From Synechococcus sp. AG-670-A05 (lineage in GTDB: Bacteria > Cyanobacteriota > Cyanobacteriia > PCC-6307 > Cyanobiaceae): 55,812 nucleotides of DNA. Where the stretch lies: the NCBI GenBank assembly GCA_003211535.1, contig QCSJ01000005.1:1-55812 (forward strand), given 5' to 3'. Shown here in pieces: positions 8,690-18,254 of this stretch. The notes beneath the pieces were generated by a model. The model ran no database searches, was not told the origin of the DNA, and saw nothing but the letters and a program-made list of their open reading frames with translations. Numbering within the stretch: the stretch's first letter is position 1; each line of letters opens with the position of its first letter. The translations under genes were made by a program, and so were the position numbers.

Positions 8690-11112
8690 TGGCAGGCGCG
8701 GAAGGTGTTCACAGCAGTGATCGCTTCCGGAGTGCGGAACTGCATACCGCCTGAATAAACCTGACCAACAACCGTCGAGCAGATGGCCAGTGCCGTCTTG
8801 GTCTCTCCCATCAGCCGGTAGTAACTGGCCAGTCCGAAATTGATTCCGGTCCACACCTCTAGGGGGTGCGTGCCGTTGGGATCCAGAGGACTGCCATCGC
8901 GACGCAAACCATTCGCCACGCCGAGACGTCCGGACTCAAATCGCTCGAAGCAGGCCTCCTTCACCGCCTTCAGCGTGCTGAGCGCCCTGGATTCACTAAC
9001 CACCGGTGGAAGCCCCAGCAGACGGGCATAAAAGTCACCGCAGAGCTGATCAGCCATCACAACCGGCGTTCCGCTCTTTGCATCGATCCGGTAGTAATCG
9101 CCGTTCCAGAGCAGATCGTCGAAGTTGGCACGGGATTGCTCCAGCCACGCTCCGAAACGCCGTTGTTCCTCCGCGGTATCCAGGCCGAGATCGAGCTGCA
9201 GCCGCTGAGCCATCGCCAGCACCGCCTCCAGAGCAGCGATCCAGAGGGCGCCGCAGTAGGCACTCACACCATGCAAAGGCCAGTCGTCAAAGGTCTGATC
9301 CGGGGCGCCACCATTGTCTGGGAGGCCGTCGTTGTTGACGTCGAAGCGCTTGAGGTAATCAAGGGCATGAACCGCCGCTGGCCAGCACTCAGCCAGGAAG
9401 CTGAGGTCCTCACCGGTGGGGGCGAGTCGAAAGGTGCGCCACACCTGCAGCACGAAATCACTGGCAAGATCCTTCCAGAGGTTGCAGTCCTGATATGCGG
9501 TGTAATTGGTGGCATCAAAAGGGCGTTCGTTGGGAGCTCCCAGGTCGTGAGGGGTGGCCCCCGCCACCTTGCGATCGGCTTCCACCCGACCACGCCCCTG
9601 AGTGAAGTACCAACCGATGGGCCGTTGGCTGGCATCTGCTGCAGGAATGGCACGGGCAAAACTGCGCAGTACCGCCTTGTCAAGCTCCGGCCAGAGCTGC
9701 AACAGGGCCAATGAGCCATAGAGACGCACATCCAAACTTTCGTACCAGGCGTAGTCAAGGCACTCCAGAACGCCGAAGCGACCGCGGGGATTCGCCGGGG
9801 ACGCCGCCGTCCAGAGGCTGCCACCGCTGCAGAGGTCGTACAGCTCGTTGAACAGCGCCATCCGAAGCGGCTCGGGCAGCTGGGTTCGGGCCAGCACAGG
9901 CTGCTGCCAGGCATTGATCTGCTCGCGCCACTGACGCCAGTCGCGCAGAGCTTCCGCAGCGATGGCAGCCGCGTTGCTGCCCGTCGATCCAAAGAAATCG
10001 GTGTAACGCCTGAGTGCGCTGCTGCCGCTGGCAAAAGCCGTGACCGGCAGGTCCCAGCTGATCACCAGGGGAATCTCACGGCTGGCACCGGGAGCCAGGA
10101 TGAAGGTAACTGCGATGGCGGCACTGGCCTGCTCACCTGGTCGGCTGGCGCGGTCGTTATCGCTGTCGGGAATCCGTCCGTCAGCCGCGAAGGACGTCCA
10201 CAGCTCACTGCCGTCACCGCTGGGATCCCAGCGGCTGCAGCGCATCACATGCACGCCGTCCAAGTCATCCGGCAAAGACAGGCACCACTGCCCCTCGCCC
10301 TCCGCCAGCGGCTGCGAGCACTGGCCCTCCAACAGCACCCCGCACAGTCCAGGCTGATCAACCTGGCGGTTGCGCTGCCCCTCGCCGCGGCCGATTGCCG
10401 GGGCGTAGTTGTGCTCCGGGCTGCCGTCATCACGGAAATGCACCTCGGCGGCGGCATCGGTGTTGGTGAACCAACCCACCGTGTTGCGCCAGGTCAGTAG
10501 CAGGGACAGCTCCAGCGGCTGATCAGTGGGGTTGCTGAGTTGCCAGCGGAACACCGCCACCGGATAGCTGGTGCGCTGGTAATCCCCAGGGAGGATGGGA
10601 CTGAAGGCCTCGCACAGGACGTCGGCCCGGTAAACGTCCTCGAAATGGGTCCAGCTGAGGGGATAACGGGCTGCGTAGGTGCCGGTGCTGCGGCACTGCG
10701 TGCTGGCGGGATACCACTTCCAGGCGCTCAGGGGCGTGCCGCGGTTTGGATCAGTGTCATCACTCTCCGGCGCTGTGGCCAGGGCATGGGCATGGACGCT
10801 CTCGCCCTGCCGCTCCCATAGGGCGAACTGACAATCGGGGATCGATCCGAACCAGTGCTCCCCACCATCCAGATTCCAGAGGTTGAAGGCCCCGCTGGGG
10901 GAGCGGCCAAAGCAGCCAGCCCCGAAGCCACCAAGGGGCATGCCGTGGTCGGGGCCATCGTCGAGGTTGCTGGCGTAGCGCACCGTGTACGGCGATTCCC
11001 AGCCCAGGCCGAAACTTCGGCTCCAGCTGGCCTCCGGCGGTTGCCATGGCGTTCTTCTGTTCCCGGCACGCCCCAGCAGCGAACGCAGAGCGGAGAGTCC
11101 GAAGCGGGCCAT
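8608..11112 (-). CDS. GH116 family glycoside hydrolase (GBA2-type glucosylceramidase-like)
   Basis: This 834-aa protein has the two-part layout of GH116: an N-terminal beta-rich GBA2 domain (RYASNLDDGPDHGMPLGGFGAG, HFEDVYRADVLCEAFSP) and a C-terminal (alpha/alpha)6 DUF608 domain. Relative to characterised GH116 beta-glucosidases the nucleophile Glu falls in AWYESLDVRLYGS (about residue 457) and the acid/base Asp in DQTFDDWPLHGVSAYCG (about residue 607); both are present. Family members hydrolyse beta-glucosides, including glucosylceramide; the substrate here is unknown. No signal peptide is evident. It is the only large intact gene among broken neighbours and lies 41 bases after the small gene upstream, possibly in one transcript with it. 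Confidence 0.85.
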   Translation of the reverse strand: MARFGLSALRSLLGRAGNRRTPWQPPEASWSRSFGLGWESPYTVRYASNLDDGPDHGMPLGGFGAGCFGRSPSGAFNLWNLDGGEHWFGSIPDCQFALWERQGESVHAHALATAPESDDTDPNRGTPLSAWKWYPASTQCRSTGTYAARYPLSWTHFEDVYRADVLCEAFSPILPGDYQRTSYPVAVFRWQLSNPTDQPLELSLLLTWRNTVGWFTNTDAAAEVHFRDDGSPEHNYAPAIGRGEGQRNRQVDQPGLCGVLLEGQCSQPLAEGEGQWCLSLPDDLDGVHVMRCSRWDPSGDGSELWTSFAADGRIPDSDNDRASRPGEQASAAIAVTFILAPGASREIPLVISWDLPVTAFASGSSALRRYTDFFGSTGSNAAAIAAEALRDWRQWREQINAWQQPVLARTQLPEPLRMALFNELYDLCSGGSLWTAASPANPRGRFGVLECLDYAWYESLDVRLYGSLALLQLWPELDKAVLRSFARAIPAADASQRPIGWYFTQGRGRVEADRKVAGATPHDLGAPNERPFDATNYTAYQDCNLWKDLASDFVLQVWRTFRLAPTGEDLSFLAECWPAAVHALDYLKRFDVNNDGLPDNGGAPDQTFDDWPLHGVSAYCGALWIAALEAVLAMAQRLQLDLGLDTAEEQRRFGAWLEQSRANFDDLLWNGDYYRIDAKSGTPVVMADQLCGDFYARLLGLPPVVSESRALSTLKAVKEACFERFESGRLGVANGLRRDGSPLDPNGTHPLEVWTGINFGLASYYRLMGETKTALAICSTVVGQVYSGGMQFRTPEAITAVNTFRACHYLRAMAIWGLWATDTGWERIPGAVQR

Positions 11113-11153
11113 GCAGGATGGGCAGACGCCCCAGATTGCCAGGTTTCACCTGC

Positions 11154-11399
11154 TCAGCCAGCGCTGAAATCAGGCGGACTGTCTTCGGCATCCAACAGGG
11201 CATCCAGGGTGACTGCCGTTCTCACCAACGCCTGGTAACGCTGCAGCGTTCGGCGATTCTGATCCAGCCAGCGGCCCGGGGCCATGCCTCCCTCCACATG
11301 CGGATGCTCACTGTCCAACAGCGGCAAGTCCTCCTCCCGGGCGATCAGGGCGAGCAGCAGATCATGCAAGCGTTGCCGACGCTGACTGGAGGAGTTCAT
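11154..11399 (-). CDS. Small conserved-type hypothetical protein
   Basis: This 81-aa charged, probably all-helical protein (RRQRLHDLLLALIAREEDLPLL, then RWLDQNRRTLQRYQALVRTAVTLD) has no membrane segment and no motif I recognise. Its ATG overlaps the stop of the upstream sulfotransferase pseudogene as ATGA, and the GH116 gene follows 41 bases after its stop. The tight packing supports it being a real gene. The function is unknown. Confidence 0.55.
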   Translation of the reverse strand: MNSSSQRRQRLHDLLLALIAREEDLPLLDSEHPHVEGGMAPGRWLDQNRRTLQRYQALVRTAVTLDALLDAEDSPPDFSAG

Positions 11400-12462
11400 G
11401 AAGACTCCATCAACGTCGGCAGCCGACGCTCCGCGTGCAGTGGCAGGCGCACCGGATCAGCAACGTAGGCATGGGCCTGATCGATGCGGACCTTAATGGG
11501 CCCCCAGGCATCTGACCAACTGGTCAGCCCGAAGTGGGTGTAGGTGCCCTCAGAGGCCTTCAACGGTTGACGGATGAGGTCGTCGTAGTCGAGCTCCAGT
11601 AACTGATCCGCTGAAATCAGAGCACGGCAGCCCTCAAACTCCTCCAGCAGCTCACGATGGGCCATCACCTTTTCCTCCGCCTGGGTGCATGGATTGGGAA
11701 CGAGCTGCAGCCCCACCAACGTTCCCAACCGTTGCTTCACCTGCACCAAGAAGCGAATCGAATCGACCGGAGACTGGCGCAGCAACACGAACCGTGCCCG
11801 GAGGAAATGCTTCAGCACCAGCCTCTCCCGGGCGGTGTAGACAAAATTATTTATCAACCACTGAAATTTCTTAGCACCGTCATGCAGCCAGGTGAGCCAG
11901 CAGAACGTCAACCACTGCCGTTCATAGGCCGTGTTGGTCACCAACACATGGCGGCGAAAGTTCGCTAGGTAATCCCATAAGGCAACGCCACCAATATTGT
12001 GGTCAAAGGTATGCCGCGCCAGGCCGAGTTCTTCCGCCTGATGGTCATCCGGGCCCCCGGGGACCGCATCGATCGGCCAGACCCCGGTCATCCGGGCCTT
12101 CAGCAATGGAGCTAACCAGGGCTTGAGCACCAATGCCTCTTAGGACCACCTTAAGCATGTTGCGTGCTATCGCCACGGTGGGATCCCAGGCCAGCAACTG
12201 ACGCAGATAAATTGTGGCATTGCGCCAGTGGCAATCACCACGAACGGATCATCCGGCAGCTGAACCCGCCGCAGGTGCTGGTCAAACAACAGCGACTGGA
12301 ACCAGGCCAGCGGCTCTACCATCAGTCCGCTGAGGCTGATCAGAACACTGCCCCCCGACGGGAGAGAGACCGACGGCATCGCTGCAGGCCGCGACACAGC
12401 ACCGCGGTCCAGATGAACCCCGTCGCCACCAACCGATCAACCACCAGCTCAGCCCATGCCAT
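11396..12462 (-). pseudogene. Sulfotransferase family gene broken by about three frameshifts
   Basis: From ATG 12462 the minus strand reads MAWAELVVDRLVATGFIW until a stop near 12340. It resumes in another frame as LMVEPLAWFQSLLFDQHL and LPDDPFVVIATG, shifts again near 12220 to WRNATIYLRQLLAWDPTVA, which covers the cofactor (PAPS) binding loop region, and shifts a third time near 12135 into ORF 11396-12133 (LKPWLAPLLKARMTGVWPID and onward). The last part keeps the family's NTAYERQWLTFCW and VYTARERLVLKHFLRARFVLLRQSPVDSIRFLV blocks. The listed 245-aa ORF lacks the PAPS loop and opens with TTG, so activity is very unlikely. Family members move sulfate from PAPS to sugars or lipids. Confidence 0.7.
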
Positions 12463-12495
12463 GGCTTCAAGAGCTCAGGCCACCAGAATGCCTGA

Positions 12496-13749
12496 ATGAT
12501 CGATGTGATCGGCACCGACGCAGGCGCACCGGCCTCACTGCCTGCAGCGCAGCAGGCCCTGATCCGAGCTGCCGAGCAGATCGCCGCACCGCGACGCCTT
12601 CAACCAGCTCTCAAAACCTGGCTGAACCGCACGGTTCCGTTGATTGACAGCGATGATCCCCGCAGTCTGGCGAAGGTTCTAAACGCTCTTTCCGAGCCGA
12701 TCAAGGTGGTGGTGCTGGCCAGCGGAGACCCGCTCTGGTTTGGCATCGGTCGCATCCTGGCGGACCGTCTCGGGGCGGAGCGGCTGCGCTTTCATCCCGC
12801 CCCAACCTGCATGCAACTGGCCTTTGCCCGCATCGGTCGTCCCTGGCAGGACGCCCGTTGGCTGAGTCTGCATGGACGCGATCCGGAACCGCTGGCCCAG
12901 GAGCTGCAGAGGCGACCCCAGGCCCTGGCAGTGCTCACCGATCCCGGGCGCGGCGGCGCCGACGCCGTGCGCCGCTGCCTGCGCAGCAGCGGTCTGGAGG
13001 CCACCTATCAATTCTGGCTGGGTGAGAACCTCGGCCATGCCGATGAACGGGTGCTGCGGATCCCGGCGGATGTCCCGCTGCCAGAGCCACTACAGCCCTT
13101 GCTGGTGGTGCTGTTGATCGCAGAAGAACCGTCCATGCCAAGCGGTCGAGCGCTGCCTTTGTTCGGCCTCGAGGACGGGTTGTACCTCCAGCACCCGGAT
13201 CACCCCGGACTGATGACCAAGCGGGAGGCACGCATCCAGTTGCTGGCGGATCTGGAGCTCCCGGATCAGGGGGTGCTGTGGGATCTCGGAGCCGGTACCG
13301 GCAGCATCGGTCTGGAGGCGCTTCGGCTGCGGCCCCAGCTCAAGCTGCTGTCGGTGGAACGACGGGCCGGTGGAGCAGCCCTCATCCAAGCCAACGCCGA
13401 GCGGCTCGACGTGAGGCCCAGCGCCGTTGTGGAAGACGATGCTCTGCAGCTGCTGGCCGGCGATCTGCCCGACGGGCTGGAACATCCGGATCGGGTGCTG
13501 CTGGGGGGTGGAGGCCCCCATCGCTACGCCCTACTCAAGGCCGTGCTGCAAAGGTTGCGTCCGTCAGGAATCGTGGTGATTCCGCTGGCGACCCTCGAGG
13601 CGCTGGCCACACTGCGACCGCTCCTGCACCAAGCGGGACTGACGCTGCAGCTCAATCAACTGCAGGCCTGGCGAGGCCAACCCCTCAGCGATGGCACCCG
13701 CCTGACACCAATGAATCCGATCCTAAGCCTGAAGGGCACGAAATCGTGA
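12496..13749 (+). CDS. cobL: Precorrin-6Y C5,15-methyltransferase (decarboxylating), CbiE-CbiT fusion
   Basis: CobL methylates the corrin ring at C5 and C15 and removes a carboxyl group during cobalamin synthesis. The 417-aa protein joins a CbiE-type tetrapyrrole methylase domain (MIDVIGTDAGAPA at the start, VVVLASGDPLWFGIGR near residue 80) to a CbiT domain with a SAM-binding loop LWDLGAGTGSIGLEAL (about 260-275). The linker PDHPGLMTKREARIQLLADL is typical of the fusion. Picocyanobacteria make pseudocobalamin and normally carry this gene. It is divergent from the sulfotransferase pseudogene and converges on DUF192 with 13 bases between the stops. Confidence 0.9.
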   Translation: MIDVIGTDAGAPASLPAAQQALIRAAEQIAAPRRLQPALKTWLNRTVPLIDSDDPRSLAKVLNALSEPIKVVVLASGDPLWFGIGRILADRLGAERLRFHPAPTCMQLAFARIGRPWQDARWLSLHGRDPEPLAQELQRRPQALAVLTDPGRGGADAVRRCLRSSGLEATYQFWLGENLGHADERVLRIPADVPLPEPLQPLLVVLLIAEEPSMPSGRALPLFGLEDGLYLQHPDHPGLMTKREARIQLLADLELPDQGVLWDLGAGTGSIGLEALRLRPQLKLLSVERRAGGAALIQANAERLDVRPSAVVEDDALQLLAGDLPDGLEHPDRVLLGGGGPHRYALLKAVLQRLRPSGIVVIPLATLEALATLRPLLHQAGLTLQLNQLQAWRGQPLSDGTRLTPMNPILSLKGTKS

Positions 13750-13762
13750 ACAAATTAGTCAG

Positions 13763-14176
13763 TTATTGATTAGATATCGTCTCAAATTGCACCGGGTGGC
13801 CCGGGCGAATCCCCAGGCGTCCGGCCTCCCCTGCCCGCAGTTCCACCACCCCATCACTGGGGTCCGCTGGTCCGTAACTGGGGCAGGGCAGCTTCGGACA
13901 AACCGGAACATCCGCCGCAATGGCAATCACCTGGTTGTCCCGCAAAAACAGCATGTCCAACGGCGCAAGGGTATTGAACATCCAGAAACTCAGCAGCCTG
14001 GGACGGTCGAAGGGAAACCACATGCCCCGCAGCGGGGGTAATGCCGGGCGCTGCATGAGACCAATCTGCTGCTGCAGCGGCGTACTGGCCACCTCAAGGG
14101 CGATGCAGCGACGGTCCTCGAGGCACCATTGAGCTGTGATGGGCAGCTGCTGTGGTGCCGGCAGATCCACGCTCAA
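13763..14176 (-). CDS. DUF192 family protein
   Basis: This 137-aa protein carries the DUF192 pattern: EVASTPLQQQIGLMQRPALP, RGMWFPFDRPRLLSFWMFNT, LDMLFLRDNQVIAIAADVPVC and a GEAGRLGIRPG block. The function of the family is unknown. Its ATG overlaps the stop of the regulator gene as ATGA, making it the third gene of a nadK - regulator - DUF192 operon. Unlike many homologs it has no evident signal peptide. Confidence 0.85.
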   Translation of the reverse strand: MSVDLPAPQQLPITAQWCLEDRRCIALEVASTPLQQQIGLMQRPALPPLRGMWFPFDRPRLLSFWMFNTLAPLDMLFLRDNQVIAIAADVPVCPKLPCPSYGPADPSDGVVELRAGEAGRLGIRPGHPVQFETISNQ

Positions 14177-14850
14177 GAGACTCCTACAACAGGACCGAGG
14201 CTGTAACCACTACCGCGCATTGTCATCAGTAAACGTGATTCGCCGCCTGCTTCCAACTTCTGACGCAAATACCTTACATACACCTCCACAACATTGCTGC
14301 TGGCCCACTCGTCCTTCCAGACCTCCTGCAGCAATTGGTCACGGCTGAAAACCTGTCCCGGTGATCGCATCAACACCAGCAGCAGGGCGAACTCTCGGGC
14401 CGTGAGGGGCACGGTGCGGTTGGCTCGTCGCACCTGGCGGGTGGCGGGATCAAGACTGAGATCCCCCAGTTCCAGCAACGTCGGCCGTTGACCCAGCCGG
14501 GCCTGCACGGTGTGGTGGAACCGCAAGCGCTGCAGCAGTTCAATGGGGCCAACGGAGGACAGCCAGAAATCATCCGCCCCGGCACAGATGCAGGTTGCTC
14601 GAGAGTCAACATTATCGTGCTCTAAATCCAGAAGGATCGGCATCACGCCGAAGCTTTGAAGCAAATCCTGCACCCTGGCGGCTTGATCAGCAGCGAGAAC
14701 CGCCCCCAAAGGCTCTTCACCCAGCTGCACGCGGCTGGAGGTCAGACCGGCACTGAGCAAATCCACCGTGCTGTAGCCCGATGCCGCCAGCCGTGGAGCC
14801 AAAGCCACCGCTGAACCTCCCACCAACAGTAGAAGAAGCTCAGCGCTCAT
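14173..14850 (-). CDS. OmpR/PhoB-type winged-helix regulator with a degenerate receiver
   Basis: The C-terminal half is a good Trans_reg_C winged helix: [39 protein letters not shown] and [11 protein letters not shown]. The N-terminal half has the size of a receiver domain but lacks the acidic pair after the first strand (it begins [19 protein letters not shown]) and has no clear phospho-acceptor Asp. It probably works without phosphorylation, or senses something else; that is inference. I chose ATG 14850 because it forms ATGA with the nadK stop; the listed start at 14886 lies inside nadK. The downstream DUF192 gene is coupled the same way. Confidence 0.8.
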   Translation of the reverse strand: MSAELLLLLVGGSAVALAPRLAASGYSTVDLLSAGLTSSRVQLGEEPLGAVLAADQAARVQDLLQSFGVMPILLDLEHDNVDSRATCICAGADDFWLSSVGPIELLQRLRFHHTVQARLGQRPTLLELGDLSLDPATRQVRRANRTVPLTAREFALLLVLMRSPGQVFSRDQLLQEVWKDEWASSNVVEVYVRYLRQKLEAGGESRLLMTMRGSGYSLGPVVGVS

Positions 14851-15755
14851 CCCTTGTCCGGCTTGGCGATGTGCGGCAAGCCCCATCCCAGCTTGTTGCG
14901 TAACACCTGGAAGAACTCATGATCCACCAACCGTACGAATCGCACGGGGTGTTCACTGCGACGGATCAGCACGCGGTCTTCAGGCCAGACATAGCAACCG
15001 GCACTGCCGTCCACCACCATCATCAGCCGCTCCGGCGTGGCCGGAAACACAGTGACCGGCTCACGGTCGCTGAAAACCAGGGCCCGGGAGGCCAGGGAGT
15101 GGGGTGCAATCGGGGTGAGCTGCAGAACCGGACAGTCCGGGCTGATCACAGGGCCACCAGCACTCAGGGCATAAGCCGTGGATCCGGTGGGAGTGGAAAG
15201 GATCACGCCATCAGCAGCGATGTCCACAGGGGCATGGCGGCCGATGGCGATCTCGAAATGGCACATGCTGGTGAGCGGCTCACGGTGCAGTGCCATTTCG
15301 TTAAGAGAAAGCGCCTCCCAGCGACGCTGATCGCCCCGCATCACGCTAACCACGAGGTTGCTGCGCTCCTCGATCGTCCACTGCTCGGTGAGCACCACCT
15401 CCAGTGCTCGATCCAGATTACCGAGATAGGCCTCCGCCAGAAAGCCGAGATGACCGGTGTTGATAGTGAGGATCGGGACCCCCACAGGGGCCGTCTGGCG
15501 GGCCGCTGAGAGAACAGTTCCGTCGCCCCCAAGCACGATCGCCAGGACCATGCTGCTGTTAAATCCCTCCGGCACGCAGGCGCTGTAGCCGAGCAAACGC
15601 AGATGCTGATCGGGATTGGCAAATCCCACCATGCCGCCGGAGCTGCTGGCGCGAACCACCTCGTGTCCCGCCGACTCAAGGCGCTGCTGAATCGTGTCCG
15701 CGGTCTGGACCGCCAGCGGCTTGCCGTCGTTCACGATCAGTCCGATCCGGGGCAC
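14847..15755 (-). CDS. nadK: NAD kinase
   Basis: NadK phosphorylates NAD to NADP in the cytoplasm. The 302-aa protein has the catalytic GGDGT motif ([13 protein letters not shown], about residue 76), the [13 protein letters not shown] block, and the [21 protein letters not shown] nucleotide-binding region. Cyanobacteria often have two NAD kinases; I cannot say which paralog this is. It leads an operon with the winged-helix regulator (ATGA overlap) and DUF192. pheS lies 38 bases upstream on the same strand and may share its transcript. Confidence 0.93.
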   Translation of the reverse strand: MPRIGLIVNDGKPLAVQTADTIQQRLESAGHEVVRASSSGGMVGFANPDQHLRLLGYSACVPEGFNSSMVLAIVLGGDGTVLSAARQTAPVGVPILTINTGHLGFLAEAYLGNLDRALEVVLTEQWTIEERSNLVVSVMRGDQRRWEALSLNEMALHREPLTSMCHFEIAIGRHAPVDIAADGVILSTPTGSTAYALSAGGPVISPDCPVLQLTPIAPHSLASRALVFSDREPVTVFPATPERLMMVVDGSAGCYVWPEDRVLIRRSEHPVRFVRLVDHEFFQVLRNKLGWGLPHIAKPDKG

Positions 15756-15793
15756 TGACCGCTGTTGCTGAAGGCTTGATCAGCTTATGGGAG

Positions 15794-16801
15794 TCAGAAC
15801 TGCTCGAGGAAGCGCAGATCGCTTGTGTAAAGGCGGCGGATGTCGTCAATGCCGTGGCGCACCATGCAGAAGCGCTCCACCCCCAGACCTGCTGCGAAAC
15901 CGCTGTAGCGCTCGGGATCGAGACCCAGCCCCTCGAGCACGGCCGGATCGACCATGCCGCAGCCCATCACCTCCAGCCAGCGGCCGCGCCACTGCACATC
16001 CACCTCGGCTGAGGGCTCGGTGAAGGGGAAGTAACTGGCCCGGAAGCGCACCGGCAGATCCCCGAAGAACGCCTTGAGAAACGCCATCGCCGTGCCGCGC
16101 AGATGACTGAAATCGAGCCCCTCATCGATCGCCAGCACCTCCACCTGGTGGAAGACTGGGGAATGAGTGGCATCAACGGCATCGCGGCGATACACCCGCC
16201 CGGGAGCAACGATGCGCACCGGCGGCGGGTTCAGTTCCAGGTGACGGATCTGCACCGGTGAGGTGTGGGTGCGCAGCAGCAGGTCTCCCCGCAGGTAAAA
16301 GGTGTCCTGCATATCCCGGGCCGGATGGTTCTCCGGGATGTTCAAGGCCGTGAAGTTGTAGTGATCCTTCTCCACTTCCGGCCCTTCAGCGACGCTGTAA
16401 CCCAGGCCAAGGAAAAGATCGACGATCTCCTCGGTGGTAGTGATCAGCGGATGACGGTGGCCCATGGGAATGCCGGAGGCCGGAGCAGTCACATCGATGC
16501 TCTCCCGTGCGATCCGCTCCGCCATCGCCGTCTTCTTCACCGCCTGGAGGCGTTCCCCCAGCATCGTCTGCACCTGGGTCTTGAGCACGTTGGCCCGCTG
16601 TCCCACCATCGGCCTCTCGTCGCCAGGAAGTTTGCCCATGGCGCCGAGAACACCGGAGAGGCGACCCTTCTTGCCCAGCAGCCCCACCCTCAGCTGCTCG
16701 AGCGCATCAGCATCAGTGGCCTTTGCGATTTCGGCCGTGGCCTGCTGCTCGAGAGCATCCAGCTGATCGGTGAGCTGCTGCAGATTGACTGGGGCGCTCA
16801 C
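15794..16801 (-). CDS. pheS: Phenylalanine-tRNA ligase alpha subunit
   Basis: PheS is the catalytic subunit of the tetrameric enzyme that charges tRNA-Phe. The 335-aa protein has the N-terminal coiled-coil tRNA-binding arm ([21 protein letters not shown]), class II motif 2 ([17 protein letters not shown]) and motif 3 ([22 protein letters not shown]). Its length is normal. pheT is not in the window. The start faces surE, with about 72 bases between them that must hold both promoters. Confidence 0.95.
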   Translation of the reverse strand: MSAPVNLQQLTDQLDALEQQATAEIAKATDADALEQLRVGLLGKKGRLSGVLGAMGKLPGDERPMVGQRANVLKTQVQTMLGERLQAVKKTAMAERIARESIDVTAPASGIPMGHRHPLITTTEEIVDLFLGLGYSVAEGPEVEKDHYNFTALNIPENHPARDMQDTFYLRGDLLLRTHTSPVQIRHLELNPPPVRIVAPGRVYRRDAVDATHSPVFHQVEVLAIDEGLDFSHLRGTAMAFLKAFFGDLPVRFRASYFPFTEPSAEVDVQWRGRWLEVMGCGMVDPAVLEGLGLDPERYSGFAAGLGVERFCMVRHGIDDIRRLYTSDLRFLEQF

Positions 16802-16873
16802 AGATCAGGGGCGGGAGGCGTCCGACTGTAAGCAGTGAGGCCGCTTAGGTTCCCCCCACCATGAGGCCCTGCC

Positions 16874-17674
16874 ATGCGGATCCTAATTAGCAATGACGAC
16901 GGTGTCTTCGCCGACGGCATCCGCACCCTGGCCGCAGCAGCAGCAACCCGCGGCCACGCGGTGACTGTCGTCTGCCCGGATCAGGAGCGCTCCGCCACCG
17001 GCCATGGCCTCACCCTGCAGACCCCTATCCGGGCGGAACGGGGCGATGAGCTCTTCGTGCCAGGCGTGACCGCCTGGGCCTGCTCCGGAACACCAGCGGA
17101 TTGCATGAAGCTGGCCCTGTTCGAACTGGTGAAGGAGAAACCCGATCTGGTCCTCTCCGGCATCAACCACGGTCCCAACCTGGGGACAGACGTGTTCTGC
17201 TCCGGCACGGTGGCCGCAGCGATGGAGGGGACCCTGGAGGGTATTCCTTCCATGGCGATCAGCAGCGCCTGCTTCCAGTGGCGACAGTTCCAGGCCGGCG
17301 CCGAACTGGCCCTGGAGGTGGCAGAGAAAGCCCTGGCTGATCAATGGCCCGACAACCTGCTGCTCAACCTCAACATTCCCCCCTGCGACCGCGCGGTCAT
17401 GGGCCCGTTGCGCTGGACACGACTATCGATCCGCCGCTACGACGAACAGTTCACATCGCGAATCGATCCACGCGGGCGGGCTTATTACTGGCTCGCCGGT
17501 GAAGTCGTCAACGATCTGGAGTCCGCTGGCGAAGGGCCCAGGGAGTGGCCCAGTGACGTGGCCCAGATTCACGACAACTGCCCCTCTCTCACCCCGATCC
17601 AGCCGGATCTGTTCTGGCGCGGCTCCCTCAGCGGCTTGCCTAAGCTGAAGCTCAAGGATCAGCAGGTGCGGTAG
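16874..17674 (+). CDS. surE: 5'/3'-nucleotidase SurE
   Basis: SurE is a metal-dependent nucleoside monophosphate phosphatase. The 266-aa protein begins [20 protein letters not shown], carrying the metal-binding SNDDG, and has the [25 protein letters not shown] block of the active site. Its length and start are normal. It converges on DUF3611 with a 16-base overlap of the 3' ends. Confidence 0.93.
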   Translation: MRILISNDDGVFADGIRTLAAAAATRGHAVTVVCPDQERSATGHGLTLQTPIRAERGDELFVPGVTAWACSGTPADCMKLALFELVKEKPDLVLSGINHGPNLGTDVFCSGTVAAAMEGTLEGIPSMAISSACFQWRQFQAGAELALEVAEKALADQWPDNLLLNLNIPPCDRAVMGPLRWTRLSIRRYDEQFTSRIDPRGRAYYWLAGEVVNDLESAGEGPREWPSDVAQIHDNCPSLTPIQPDLFWRGSLSGLPKLKLKDQQVR

Positions 17675-18219
17675 ATCCGCTGCAGCAGCCAGAGCGAAAA
17701 GAACAACCCGATCAGGTGAGCAAACAACACCTGAGTGTTGCTAAGCACCGACAGCATCTCCAGAGAAGTGATTGCCAGGTTGTCTGCCATACCGCGGCCA
17801 CCGATGGCGATTCCAGGGGTCTGCATCGAGGCCTGAACGAATAGGCTCCCGGCCAGGGCCTGATAACCGATAGCCGCAAAGGTGAGACCCAGAAGATCCG
17901 CCAGCAGACCGCGTTTGATCAGGCGCGCCACTTCTCCACGACTGGGGCGGGCGCTGCTGTCGATGGCCCGACCTCTGAGCACGATCAGCCAGCCCTGCCA
18001 GAGGCTATAAAGCAGCACCAGGAACGCCAGCGTGGTCAGGGACAGCCCGGGGCCAAGACCCACAGCACGTTCGGAATTTCTGGCCAGGCTGCTGCCGACG
18101 TTGTTAAACAGCAGCACCCCCACCACCACGATGCTGAGCACCACCTGAATCCAGAAACGAATCCAGCCCATGCGACGCACACCGAAGGACAGCTGCTGGA
18201 AATCGAGGCGATCCGCCAT
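17659..18219 (-). CDS. DUF3611 family membrane protein
   Basis: This 186-aa protein has four predicted membrane helices (about residues 21-41 [20 protein letters not shown], 60-80 [14 protein letters not shown], 108-128, and the C-terminal [18 protein letters not shown]). The opening [19 protein letters not shown] is characteristic of DUF3611, which occurs in cyanobacteria and plastids. The function is unknown. Its 3' end overlaps surE by 16 bases on the other strand, and it is divergent from ribF. Confidence 0.8.
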   Translation of the reverse strand: MADRLDFQQLSFGVRRMGWIRFWIQVVLSIVVVGVLLFNNVGSSLARNSERAVGLGPGLSLTTLAFLVLLYSLWQGWLIVLRGRAIDSSARPSRGEVARLIKRGLLADLLGLTFAAIGYQALAGSLFVQASMQTPGIAIGGRGMADNLAITSLEMLSVLSNTQVLFAHLIGLFFSLWLLQRIYRTC

Positions 18220-18254
18220 AGCTGGGGAGTCAGTCGTTCAAACTTGCCACCAAT

